This document shows positions 6,453 through 14,417 of a DNA stretch of 40,488 nt, piece after piece. The DNA lies in IMG/VR virus record IMGVR_UViG_3300018080_000062, positions 1-40,488 of that record; one strand, given 5' to 3'. The notes beneath the pieces were generated by a model. It saw only the letters and a list, made by a program, of their open reading frames with translations, was not told the origin of the DNA and ran no database searches. A program made the translations under genes and the position numbers. Position 1 is the first letter of the stretch, and every line of letters begins with the position of its first letter. Source of the DNA: a virus.

Positions 6453-7424
6453 ATGGCTAACGGAACAATTATCCAACAAGGCAGATTTACTTCTGACGCA
6501 CTTCCCAAAACAATTCAATTGCGATCAGATGTAGACTGGATGCGTGTATATAACTGGACAACAACTGCTGCTGGTGGTGCTGGCACAGGTGTAGAGTTTC
6601 TATGGATGCGTGGAATGGCAGCTGACACAGGTATTGAGTACCAAAAGTTAGCAGCTGATGAATCCATGTCTCCTGTTACTCTTGCAAGTGGTGGGTTTAC
6701 ACTAGTAGACACATCTGCAAATCCACTAGGTGCTATTAATAGCACAGTTACCGCTATATCGACAGCAGCTACTCCTGTAGTATCTGCTACATCGACAAGC
6801 ACATTGCAAAATGGTGACATTGTAAGAATGGTTAATGTAACAAGCGCACAACAAGTTGGTGGAATTGATTTCACCATTGGAAGTGTGGTTGCTAACACTA
6901 GCTTCACCCTTGCTTATATGTCACAGCTTGCATTGGCTGGAACAACAGGTTCTTTCTATCCTGTTAACATCGAACCTCAATTCTATCCTCGTCACAGGTT
7001 TATTTCTGCTATAACCCAAGCTGCTAGCGCAGTTGTAACATTAACTGTTACTCACGGTTATACAGTAGGGCAAGAAGTTCGTTTCCAAGTGCCTGCTGCA
7101 TATGGCATGACACAAATGGACAACTTGACCGGAACAATCACTGCAATCAGTACAGCAAATAACACAGTTACTGTTGATATTGATTCTAGTGCATTCACTG
7201 CATTTGCATTCCCTGCAAACGCAGCAGTTCCATTCACACCTGCAATGATGCTACCTGTTGGTATGGCAGCTTCAGAAGGGTATGAGAACTTGCTTGACGA
7301 TGCTACAGAGAACCAAGGTTATATCGGTATGATACTTGCAGCTGGAACAGATAGTCCTGCTGGAGACACAAGTGATGTAATTTACTGGCAAGCCGGTAAA
7401 GCATTCAGTGTGGATAACGAATAA
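6453..7424 (+). CDS. virion structural protein with FCCH-like domain
   Basis: 323 aa, starting two bases after the capsid stop with GGAG in the preceding codons. The N-terminal part is beta-rich. The C-terminal part (about 185-260) carries an FCCH-type beta-domain, recognised by VTHGYTVGQEVRFQV, PAAYGMTQMDNLTG and then TVTVDIDSSAFTAFAFP. The same domain is found in the proteins at 7935-8291 and 9884-11968. Position next to the capsid suggests a head decoration or capsid-associated protein. Confidence 0.7.
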   Translation: MANGTIIQQGRFTSDALPKTIQLRSDVDWMRVYNWTTTAAGGAGTGVEFLWMRGMAADTGIEYQKLAADESMSPVTLASGGFTLVDTSANPLGAINSTVTAISTAATPVVSATSTSTLQNGDIVRMVNVTSAQQVGGIDFTIGSVVANTSFTLAYMSQLALAGTTGSFYPVNIEPQFYPRHRFISAITQAASAVVTLTVTHGYTVGQEVRFQVPAAYGMTQMDNLTGTITAISTANNTVTVDIDSSAFTAFAFPANAAVPFTPAMMLPVGMAASEGYENLLDDATENQGYIGMILAAGTDSPAGDTSDVIYWQAGKAFSVDNE

Positions 7425-7442
7425 CTTTCTTCTTAATTGGTA

Positions 7443-7483
7443 TTGGAGTGGGTTGGATTCCATTGGACTCCAATCTACTCCAA
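7443..7483 (+). other. 15-bp intergenic hairpin
   Basis: TTGGAGTGGGTTGGA (7443-7457) pairs with TCCAATCTACTCCAA (7469-7483) over 15 bp with two G-T wobbles and an 11-base loop. No T run follows, so it is not a standard terminator. It separates the capsid-proximal gene from the next gene (ATG 7513) and may be an mRNA processing or stability element. Confidence 0.75.
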
Positions 7484-7512
7484 CTACAAAACCCTATAAC
7501 AAAAGGAAAAAT

Positions 7513-7926
7513 ATGGATAAGCAAATGGCAACAGCAACTACAGTAACAACAGACAGAAAAAGAAAAAACCCAAAAAGTCTTACATACCAAAGAGACAAAG
7601 AGCGTGAATTAGTGAAAGGTATATTTCATTTCCATGAAGTGCCTGGCGGTTCAATGAGCTTTAACTTTAAGAAATATAAAGGGGACAAAGTAGAAAGATA
7701 TGACCTTGTCGATGGACAAGTTTATTCGATTCCTTTGGGTGTTGCTCGTCATTTAAATAAGAATGGTTCATATCCAGTACATGCTCATATGCAAGGTGAA
7801 GACGGAAAACCTCACGTAAAAGTTGGACAAAAGGTAAACAGGTTTAGCTTCCAAAGTTTGGAGTTTATGGATATTGATGATCTCCCAAATAAAGCAGATG
7901 AAATAATAACCGTGGAACATGTATAG
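7513..7926 (+). CDS. hypothetical head/neck protein, 137 aa
   Basis: ATG 7513 is chosen over upstream in-frame codons because AAAGGA lies directly before it. The first about 30 residues are Thr/Lys-rich and probably flexible. The rest is a compact domain, with the stretch FHEVPGGSMSFNFKKYKGD, VYSIPLGVARHLNK and a C-terminal acidic end. No family name can be given with confidence. It lies among structural genes and probably forms part of the virion. Confidence 0.7.
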   Translation: MDKQMATATTVTTDRKRKNPKSLTYQRDKERELVKGIFHFHEVPGGSMSFNFKKYKGDKVERYDLVDGQVYSIPLGVARHLNKNGSYPVHAHMQGEDGKPHVKVGQKVNRFSFQSLEFMDIDDLPNKADEIITVEHV

Positions 7927-7934
7927 GAGTGTTA

Positions 7935-8291
7935 ATGCCAAGGTTTTATGTTAACCCCAACCCATCATTTGAGCGCTCTGCTAAGCATATAGATGCTATT
8001 ACTAATGCAAATCCTGCTCAGGTTACAACAACTACAGACCATAATTATGAAGACGGGGATATAGTGAGACTTACAGTTCCAGACGCATATGGTATGAGAC
8101 GAGCTCATAACTTAAAAGGAAAAATAAATGTAACTGGAGCTAAGACATTCACTATAGACATAGATACAACCGGGTTTAACCCATTTGCAATTCCGGCTCC
8201 AATTCCATGGTATGTAAATGCCTCTGCTCAAGTTTTACCTGTAGGTGAAGTTAGTGCCAACCTAGGAGGCGCTACGCAGAACGTTTTATGA
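7935..8291 (+). CDS. small FCCH-domain structural protein
   Basis: 118 aa. ATG 7935 is preceded by AGGAG. Almost the whole protein is a single FCCH-like beta-domain (DHNYEDGDIVRLTVPDAYGM, then FTIDIDTTGFNPFAIP). It is clearly related to the C-terminal third of the protein at 6453-7424, sharing the order HxYxxGxxVRxxVPxAYGM, then LxGxI, then TxDIDxxxFxxFAxP. A duplicated adhesion or decoration domain is likely. Confidence 0.7.
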   Translation: MPRFYVNPNPSFERSAKHIDAITNANPAQVTTTTDHNYEDGDIVRLTVPDAYGMRRAHNLKGKINVTGAKTFTIDIDTTGFNPFAIPAPIPWYVNASAQVLPVGEVSANLGGATQNVL

Positions 8292-8320
8292 TATTTTAAA
8301 AATTAGATTGGAGAATAGAC

Positions 8321-9265
8321 ATGGCAGACTCTACATTAGCTGCGGTTAGAACGAAGGTAAGAAGACTCACAAGAAGCCCTTCAACAACCCAGTTATCAAA
8401 TGCTGATATAGACGAATATGTAAACACGTTTATACAGTATGACTTCCCAGAACACCTTAAACTTCACACTTTAAGGGATAATTTTGTTTTCTATACGGAA
8501 CCAGATGTAGACACATATGGAACTGGCGTAGTTGATCCAGACGTATATATAAACACAGATAAGCCAGTATATGTGGCGGGAAGGCCTGTCGTTTTCTCGC
8601 AATCTCAAGAACAGTTTTATAATATGTACCCAAAACAGAATCAAATTTCTTCAATAGGGACTACGGGAGACGGAGTTACTGTTGCCTTTAATGGCACACT
8701 TTCTGCAATTCCTGTATTGAAAAACCATGTCATGTTCAGCTCTATAGATGCTACCAACGATGGTTTAGAGCTGCATGACGATGGAGCAGGTAATTTAACT
8801 GGAGATGGTAATGGAACCATTAATTATCTCACTGGCGCTTATACTCTTAATTTTGGTGTTGCTCCGGCTGCAGGAACAGCAATAGAAAGTCAGACAGTTC
8901 CATACCGTGCGGCTCAACCTGACACAATTCTTTACTTTAAGAATGAAATTATAATGAGACCAGTTCCAGATAAGCCATATAGAGTAGAGCTGCAGGTTTA
9001 TATTAGGCCTACAGAACTACTGGCAGCTGGGAACTCCCCTGATTTGGAACAATGGTGGCAATATATAGCTTATGGCGCTGCAAAGAAAGTGTTTGAAGAT
9101 AGGTCTGACCTTGAGAGCACCGCTTTGCTTATGCCTGAGTTTAAAAAACAAGAAGCTCTCGTTTTAAGGAGAGCTATTGTACAACAAACCAAAGAAAGAA
9201 CGTCAACAATATACACTCAACAACTTGACCAAGACTTCAAAGGCTTTGGTTGGAGGAATATATAA
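8321..9265 (+). CDS. putative head-tail adaptor/tail protein
   Basis: 314 aa, RBS GGAG. The N-terminus (LAAVRTKVRRLTRSPSTTQL, then DIDEYVNTFIQYDFPEHLKL) is an all-helical motif that I associate with tail-adaptor-like proteins of uncultured podoviruses. The middle (about 95-190) is beta-rich, and the C-terminus (ELQVYIRPTELL, then QWWQYIAYGAAKKVFEDR) is again helical. Position between head genes and the tail hub suits an adaptor. The assignment is by context; the family is not firmly named. Confidence 0.6.
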   Translation: MADSTLAAVRTKVRRLTRSPSTTQLSNADIDEYVNTFIQYDFPEHLKLHTLRDNFVFYTEPDVDTYGTGVVDPDVYINTDKPVYVAGRPVVFSQSQEQFYNMYPKQNQISSIGTTGDGVTVAFNGTLSAIPVLKNHVMFSSIDATNDGLELHDDGAGNLTGDGNGTINYLTGAYTLNFGVAPAAGTAIESQTVPYRAAQPDTILYFKNEIIMRPVPDKPYRVELQVYIRPTELLAAGNSPDLEQWWQYIAYGAAKKVFEDRSDLESTALLMPEFKKQEALVLRRAIVQQTKERTSTIYTQQLDQDFKGFGWRNI

Positions 9266-9882
9266 TGGCATGGGATCCAACTAAGCCAGCGAATGGCGAT
9301 TTGGTGTTTAACTCTGTTGGTTCAACAGCTATACGGGGCAATTTTGCAGCGATTGATACTGCATGGGATGTTAACCATGTAGGCATTGGTGTTGCAACTC
9401 ACGAAGGTAAGCATAATGCAATACAAATGCGAGAGGTTTCTACCCCTTCAACAACAACGAATGAAATAGCTTTATATTGCATAAATCCAGCATTAACAGC
9501 TCAGGGCTCTGAGTTATATATAAGAAGAGAAAGTAATGGTGTTCAAATTCCAGCGACAGCATCAAATGAGTTTTCAGGAATATATAATAGTGGAAATGGG
9601 TGGACATTCCTTCCCTCTGGAATACTTATAAAGTGGGGCTCTGTAAACACTGCAGGGGGAGATCAGTCTATTAACTTTACAACTGGTTCTGCATACCCGG
9701 CATTTACAGAAGTATATAGAGCGGCATTAACACCAAGAGACTCTGCAAGTGGTGATTCAGATGATGCTATTAGATTGAAAAATATAACAACAACAACACT
9801 TAGCTATTATGGAAGTCCAAGAACCACAACTGGCGCAAAGGCAATGACGTTTGACTGGATTGTTATCGGTTTGGGAGTATAA
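9265..9882 (+). CDS. tail fibre-like protein, 205 aa
   Basis: The ATG at 9265 overlaps the preceding TAA by one base and has GGAGGAATATATA upstream. The N-terminal MAWDPTKPANGDLVF segment with STAIRGNFAAIDTAW is typical of virion-anchor ends. The C-terminal part (from FLPSGILIKWGSV to TFDWIVIGLGV) has the WG...I.F......Y pattern of phage fibre-tip domains (gp53-like). It probably forms a short trimeric fibre or spike. Confidence 0.6.
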   Translation: MAWDPTKPANGDLVFNSVGSTAIRGNFAAIDTAWDVNHVGIGVATHEGKHNAIQMREVSTPSTTTNEIALYCINPALTAQGSELYIRRESNGVQIPATASNEFSGIYNSGNGWTFLPSGILIKWGSVNTAGGDQSINFTTGSAYPAFTEVYRAALTPRDSASGDSDDAIRLKNITTTTLSYYGSPRTTTGAKAMTFDWIVIGLGV

Positions 9883-9883
9883 T

Positions 9884-11968
9884 ATGGCTTACGATAAATT
9901 TTTAATAGCTCCACTGAATGAAGGTGTCCGTTCAGACTTGAAACCTTGGTTGATACCTGATGAAGCATTTGAAGAGATTAATAATGCGTATACCTTTAGG
10001 GGAAGAGTGAGAAAGCGCTTTGGTGCAACCGCTATGGATACAACGCTACCTTCTGCGCAACAACCATTGAGTTCCAGATTGAGAATAAAACTAGGAACAA
10101 CAGATGGAGCAGGGAATTTATCTGGCACAGCACCTGGAGCAACCTTTAAAGTTGGACAAATGTTTTCTATTGGTGCAGTTGTGTTTACTGTAAATGCTCT
10201 TGGAACACCAGCCGTAATGCTTGACTCTGGTTCTGTTACTACACATACATACAATACAACAACCGGGGCATATGTTTTTGCTGGGGCAGCCGCTACAACA
10301 GACGTATATTTCTATCCTGGTGAGCCTGTCATGGGCTTCACAAACTATGAAACATCTAACTTAAACGAAGAGTTTCTATATGCATTTGATACACAGTTTG
10401 CTTATAAATTTGAATCTAATGCCTGGGATAGAGTTGGGACTTCGGTATGGACGGGAAGTGATACACAGTTCTTCTGGGCGGCAAACTACCGTGGAGCAAA
10501 CTCATATGACGAGCTTTTATTTGCAACCAACTTTAATGAAGCTGATGGTATTAGGTATTGGGATAACTCAACGTGGACAACCATAGCTCCCGAATATTTA
10601 TCAGGTGAAACAATAGAATCTTGCAGGTTAATTATTCCCTTTAAGGATAGGCTTTTATTTTTAAATACCATTGAAACCGTAATAGCTGGAGGCACTCAGG
10701 CCTTTGAAAACAGATGTCGATTTTGTCAAAATGGTAGCCCATTACAAAGTGACGCATGGCGAGAAGATATAGCAGGTAAGGGAGATCATATAGATGCTCC
10801 AATAAAACAAGCTATAGTTAGTGCGCTCATTTTTAGAGATAGGTTAATAGTTTTCTTTGAGAGAAGCACTTGGGAGCTCGTTTATACTGGGAACCAAGTT
10901 TTACCTTTTGTGTGGCAACAAATTAATATTGAACTCGGAGCTGAGTCTACGTTCTCTATTGTTCCTTTTGACAAAGCAATGTTAGCTATAGGAAACACTG
11001 GAGTACATGCTTGTAATGGTGTTAACGTGGAGAGAATAGACAGCAAGATTCCTGATGCTGTATTTGATTTTCACGACACAACTGATAGTGTGTTTAGAGT
11101 TCAGGGAATAAGGGATTATAAAAATGAACTTGTATATTGGTCCATACCCAACAAAGATCATGTCGACGTTTTCCCAAGTAGGGTCTTGGTTTATAATTAT
11201 GCAAACAATTCATGGGCTCTTAACGATGACACTATAACTGCTTTTGGTTATAGTACTTCTGTTCATGAACAAATAATAGCTGGGAACCAAGAAGGCTTTA
11301 CCTTTAAAGTCGACACGGGAACCAATAGAAATGCAGCAGCTCTACAAATTACAGATTTAGCAGAAGCAGCTGGTGTTGTAACAGTGACAGCAATTGACCA
11401 CAACCTAAATACTGGGGCATATGTTCTTATAGAGAATTGCGCCGGAGGTTTTACTGAGCTTAATGATAATATTTACCAAATTACAAAAGTTAATGATGAT
11501 AGTTTTACCCTTGTTAATCCACCAGCAGTAACTGGAACATACGCAGGACAAGGAACATGTACTCTTGTAAGCCAAGTGGATATTCTCACTAAGGAATATA
11601 ATTTCTATACCTCCGTTGGAGATAGAACATACCTTGCTCAGGTAGATTTTTACGTAACGAAGACCACTAATGGACAAATTTTGGTTGATTCTTCTCCATC
11701 TTCTTCTACTCGCTCAATGGTTGACGATGGGACTACTAGCGGTGCAATCCTTGGGACAAATGTGCTGTTAACAACAGCTTATGCGTCTAGCCCATTAGAG
11801 GCAACGCAGGATAGGTTTTGGCATACTATTTACTTTCAAACTGAGGGTGAAAATACTCAGATGCGTCTCTATCTAGATGACACAATGATGACCGATCCTG
11901 ACATTGCTCTAAGTTATTTCGAGCTGCATGGAATGGTAATATATGCTATGAAAACACATACGTTTTAA
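9884..11968 (+). CDS. large tail protein, putative tail hub/tube
   Basis: 694 aa. ATG 9884 follows GGGAG. The start (YDKFLIAPLNEGVRSDLKPW, then DEAFEEINNAYTFRGRVRKR) and the large beta-rich body with repeated W/F-bounded strands resemble tail tube B or hub proteins of podoviruses. An FCCH-like domain lies at about 490-560 (TVTAIDHNLNTGAYVLIENC, DNIYQITKVNDDSFTL). It is the largest gene between adaptor and ejection genes. Role inferred from size, position and fold impression. Confidence 0.62.
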   Translation: MAYDKFLIAPLNEGVRSDLKPWLIPDEAFEEINNAYTFRGRVRKRFGATAMDTTLPSAQQPLSSRLRIKLGTTDGAGNLSGTAPGATFKVGQMFSIGAVVFTVNALGTPAVMLDSGSVTTHTYNTTTGAYVFAGAAATTDVYFYPGEPVMGFTNYETSNLNEEFLYAFDTQFAYKFESNAWDRVGTSVWTGSDTQFFWAANYRGANSYDELLFATNFNEADGIRYWDNSTWTTIAPEYLSGETIESCRLIIPFKDRLLFLNTIETVIAGGTQAFENRCRFCQNGSPLQSDAWREDIAGKGDHIDAPIKQAIVSALIFRDRLIVFFERSTWELVYTGNQVLPFVWQQINIELGAESTFSIVPFDKAMLAIGNTGVHACNGVNVERIDSKIPDAVFDFHDTTDSVFRVQGIRDYKNELVYWSIPNKDHVDVFPSRVLVYNYANNSWALNDDTITAFGYSTSVHEQIIAGNQEGFTFKVDTGTNRNAAALQITDLAEAAGVVTVTAIDHNLNTGAYVLIENCAGGFTELNDNIYQITKVNDDSFTLVNPPAVTGTYAGQGTCTLVSQVDILTKEYNFYTSVGDRTYLAQVDFYVTKTTNGQILVDSSPSSSTRSMVDDGTTSGAILGTNVLLTTAYASSPLEATQDRFWHTIYFQTEGENTQMRLYLDDTMMTDPDIALSYFELHGMVIYAMKTHTF

Positions 11969-12231
11969 CGTACTGTGTAAACTCCTGAACCAGGGAAAAA
12001 TGTTCTTAAATGCATAGGGCTTCTTAAAAGGAGCCTTGCATTTTGTCCGGGGTTGGCCAATTTCACCTTTTCTAGGAGCCTATCTCGTTTACATGTACGT
12101 TTTTTAGGGGTAATTAGCCGCATTATTGTTTGTTTTTCAGGGGTAACTGTCGGCTTATCTTCTTGTCTGTCTCTTTTTCTGCCTCCATACATAGACGCAG
12201 CACAAAGTAATAGTAATAGAATACGTTTCAT
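11965..12231 (-). CDS. small exported basic protein, leftward
   Basis: 88 aa, RBS GGAGG (in CGGAGGTTTTATG). The signal peptide MKRILLLLLCAASM is followed by a basic, disordered chain rich in Arg, Lys, Pro and Thr. The Cys at residue 10 sits inside the hydrophobic core, so a lipoprotein is possible but the box is poor. It overlaps the end of the tail gene by 4 bases on the opposite strand and has its own promoter. No family is recognised. The pattern suggests a moron gene. Confidence 0.6.
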   Translation of the reverse strand: MKRILLLLLCAASMYGGRKRDRQEDKPTVTPEKQTIMRLITPKKRTCKRDRLLEKVKLANPGQNARLLLRSPMHLRTFFPGSGVYTVR

Positions 12232-12262
12232 AAAACCTCCGTTTGGTTAGAATTAATAGCTC

Positions 12263-12314
12263 TGCCAAAATCTTGGCACACCTATAATTATACCAGAAAA
12301 ACGCCTAAAGTAAA
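12263..12314 (-). promoter_or_regulatory. leftward promoter with inverted repeat at the start site
   Basis: On the minus strand, -35 TTTACT (12309-12314) and a consensus -10 TATAAT (12287-12292) are separated by 16 bases. A perfect inverted repeat TGCCAA-N4-TTGGCA (12263-12278) lies at the expected start site and could be an operator. It would drive the exported protein gene at 11965-12231. Confidence 0.6.
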
Positions 12315-12320
12315 GGGTTT

Positions 12321-12989
12321 TTACTCTTTTATATACTCCAAGACGACATAGCATGTGGTAAAGGCTGTCCTGTCGCTTCCTGTTGTAATGTCTACATTTG
12401 TAGCATCCACCTCTATTCCTATGAAATCTGAGGTTCCGGCAGCTATAGTTACTGTAGTGTTTACTGTTGTGGATATTGGAGCAGTTGTATCTGACCACTT
12501 TATGGTAGAAAGATTCAATGTTCCCGTACCGGTACCGGTACCTGTTCCTATTGCTCCGCCAGACCCACTAACTGAAAATGGAATTCCAATATAAGACTTT
12601 GCAACAGGATCGCTGGCTGTTCCATATATTCTTGTGAATGTCCATGTATTATCTATTGTGAGACCATGAGCCACACTTTTAGTAGAATCGTTTGGGAGAG
12701 CCCCAAAGTTAATTACTTTACGATAGACTTGTCTATGAGCAGCAGCTTTTTCTGTGGTGGAATTCAAGGCTGGATCTTTAAAGAACTGTTGTCCATTTAC
12801 AAATTCTTCTAGAACATAATAACCAGAATCTTTTATATTGTTTGATAAAGATATGGTGTTGATTGTCTGCCTGAGTCTCACCAGGAGAGTTTTAATATCT
12901 TCCGGCTTTAGTTCTTTATCATTAATATTTTCTAAATCATATATATTGGTTGTTGGTACAAATGACCCATACTTCGAATTGTCTGCCAT
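12321..12989 (-). CDS. fibre-like protein, leftward
   Basis: 222 aa. The start at 12989 is chosen because AAAGGAAAAGT precedes it. Residues 20-60 are helical (LKPEDIKTLLVRLRQTINTI). The middle (about 88-130: INFGALPNDSTKSVAHGL, then WTFTRIYGTASDP) has the form of phage receptor-binding or fibre-tip domains. A Gly-Thr repeat of four GTs and a beta-rich C-terminus follow. It is encoded against the surrounding tail genes and has its own promoter. An alternative host-recognition protein is the simplest reading. Confidence 0.62.
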   Translation of the reverse strand: MADNSKYGSFVPTTNIYDLENINDKELKPEDIKTLLVRLRQTINTISLSNNIKDSGYYVLEEFVNGQQFFKDPALNSTTEKAAAHRQVYRKVINFGALPNDSTKSVAHGLTIDNTWTFTRIYGTASDPVAKSYIGIPFSVSGSGGAIGTGTGTGTGTLNLSTIKWSDTTAPISTTVNTTVTIAAGTSDFIGIEVDATNVDITTGSDRTAFTTCYVVLEYIKE

Positions 12990-13014
12990 ACTTTTCCTTT
13001 CTTTAGTTCGGTTA

Positions 13015-13042
13015 ACTATAATATAATAGAACGACGAATCAA
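13015..13042 (-). promoter_or_regulatory. leftward promoter for fibre-like gene
   Basis: On the minus strand, -35 TTGATT (13037-13042), a 16-base spacer and -10 TATAGT (13015-13020) lie about 25 bases upstream of the ATG at 12989. The region is AT-rich and also separates the divergent rightward gene at 13065. No equally good rightward promoter was found. Confidence 0.5.
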
Positions 13043-13064
13043 TTAATAATAGAAGGGTAAGAAA

Positions 13065-13982
13065 ATGGCAGACGGTGGATATATAAGAACCACAACCAAA
13101 GCTCCCAGGTATTCTCCCGCTGTAATGAAGCAAATGGAAGGTGCGTATAGGCACGGATTACGCGGTTTGGCGAGAGGTCCTGGAAGGATTGATCTTCCTG
13201 ACATGCCTGCAGGAGTAGATATTCCTTCAGTTCAAATGGGTTGGCAACCATCAATGGCAGATGTAAGAGGCGTAATGCCTGGAGCTCCCAAGGTAAGAGA
13301 TATTAGGCGAACACAGTTTAAAGAGCAGGCATTACCTGGAATGCCAGAGATGCCAAAGTTTTCGTCAATGGATTTTGCTCCAATAGAGGCTCAGGCAAGA
13401 GCGGGCTTTCAACAACAAACATTGCCAACAATTGCTGAGAGATTTACTACGATGGGTGCTGGTGCTAGGGGAACAGGTGCTTTTGCTAGAACAGTTGGAG
13501 CAGCAGGAGCTGGGCTTGAAGGTTCACTTGCAGCACTTAAAGCTAAAATGCTTCCAGAATGGGAAATGAAACAAGCCCAGTATGGCTTACAACGTGGAGC
13601 ACTTGGAATGCAAAGAGGTAAGCTTGGCCTTGAGCAAGAGCTAGGAAAGGCTGGAATATCACAGCGAGACGCTCAAATGCAAATGCAAAGAGATCTCGGT
13701 CTAGGTGGCCTTGAAATGCAAAGAGGAAGACTTGGCCTTGAGGGAATGCTTGGTGTTGGAAGAATGGCTGGAGAAAAGGCAAAGTTAGGGCTCCAAAGAG
13801 CTGGACTTCAACTTCAGCAACAACAACAAATGGGACAATTTGGTTTACAAAGAGCTGGACTACAACAAAAGCAACAACAACTCAGAACCCAACAATTGCT
13901 TGGAATGTTAGGATTTAAGCCCCCTCAAATGTATGGCCAACCACAGGTAACGCAACATGCATGGGGAAGTTTTGCTCAATAG
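13065..13982 (+). CDS. putative internal virion/DNA ejection protein, repeat-rich
   Basis: 305 aa, RBS AGAAGGG. From about residue 165 on, the protein is built of short degenerate repeats of the form LGLQRGxLGMQRGKLGLE and LQLQQQQQMGQFGLQRAGL, predicted to form a long amphipathic helix. The N-terminal 100 residues are Pro/Met-rich and the segment 110-150 is Gly/Ala-rich. Such Gln/Leu/Gly repeats and its place before two other helical proteins fit podoviral ejection proteins. No direct family match is claimed. Confidence 0.5.
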   Translation: MADGGYIRTTTKAPRYSPAVMKQMEGAYRHGLRGLARGPGRIDLPDMPAGVDIPSVQMGWQPSMADVRGVMPGAPKVRDIRRTQFKEQALPGMPEMPKFSSMDFAPIEAQARAGFQQQTLPTIAERFTTMGAGARGTGAFARTVGAAGAGLEGSLAALKAKMLPEWEMKQAQYGLQRGALGMQRGKLGLEQELGKAGISQRDAQMQMQRDLGLGGLEMQRGRLGLEGMLGVGRMAGEKAKLGLQRAGLQLQQQQQMGQFGLQRAGLQQKQQQLRTQQLLGMLGFKPPQMYGQPQVTQHAWGSFAQ

Positions 13983-13991
13983 GAGAATAAT

Positions 13992-14411
13992 ATGGCTGGA
14001 CCAAAACTATTGCCAGAAATTGGCACAGGACTAGGCTACAGAGGTAAAGCAAAAGCAGAGTTAGGCTTTAGAGATGAAAAACCAACTCCCCCTACCAAAA
14101 AACCTGCCACCCCAACCAAAGTGGTAAAGAAACCTAAGGTGAAAGCTCCAAAAAGAGCTCCTAGAGCTGTGAAACCTGGCGTTAATGACGCACTAAAATT
14201 AAGGGAAGCGATCATGGAAGCTTCCGCTAGTGGTGAAGTTGAACAAGACCAAATTATGGAAGTAATACAAAACTCAGGGTTTGAAGACCCTGAAGCGCTA
14301 GAGGCAATTCTTGGGCTACGTCTTAGTGAAAAAGCGGTAAGGTATTTCTTGAAAAATACAAAAAATAATCCCAAAAAAGCTATGAAGCTAGCGGATAAAT
14401 TTGGATATTGA
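13992..14411 (+). CDS. putative ejection-module protein, 139 aa
   Basis: ATG 13992 follows AGGAGAATAAT. Residues 1-65 are basic and Pro/Lys-rich, probably disordered. Residues 68-139 are a helical domain (VNDALKLREAIMEASASG, then DPEALEAILGLRLSEKAV). It lies between two helical proteins thought to be injected with DNA. No family is recognised. Confidence 0.6.
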   Translation: MAGPKLLPEIGTGLGYRGKAKAELGFRDEKPTPPTKKPATPTKVVKKPKVKAPKRAPRAVKPGVNDALKLREAIMEASASGEVEQDQIMEVIQNSGFEDPEALEAILGLRLSEKAVRYFLKNTKNNPKKAMKLADKFGY

Positions 14412-14417
14412 GGTGTA

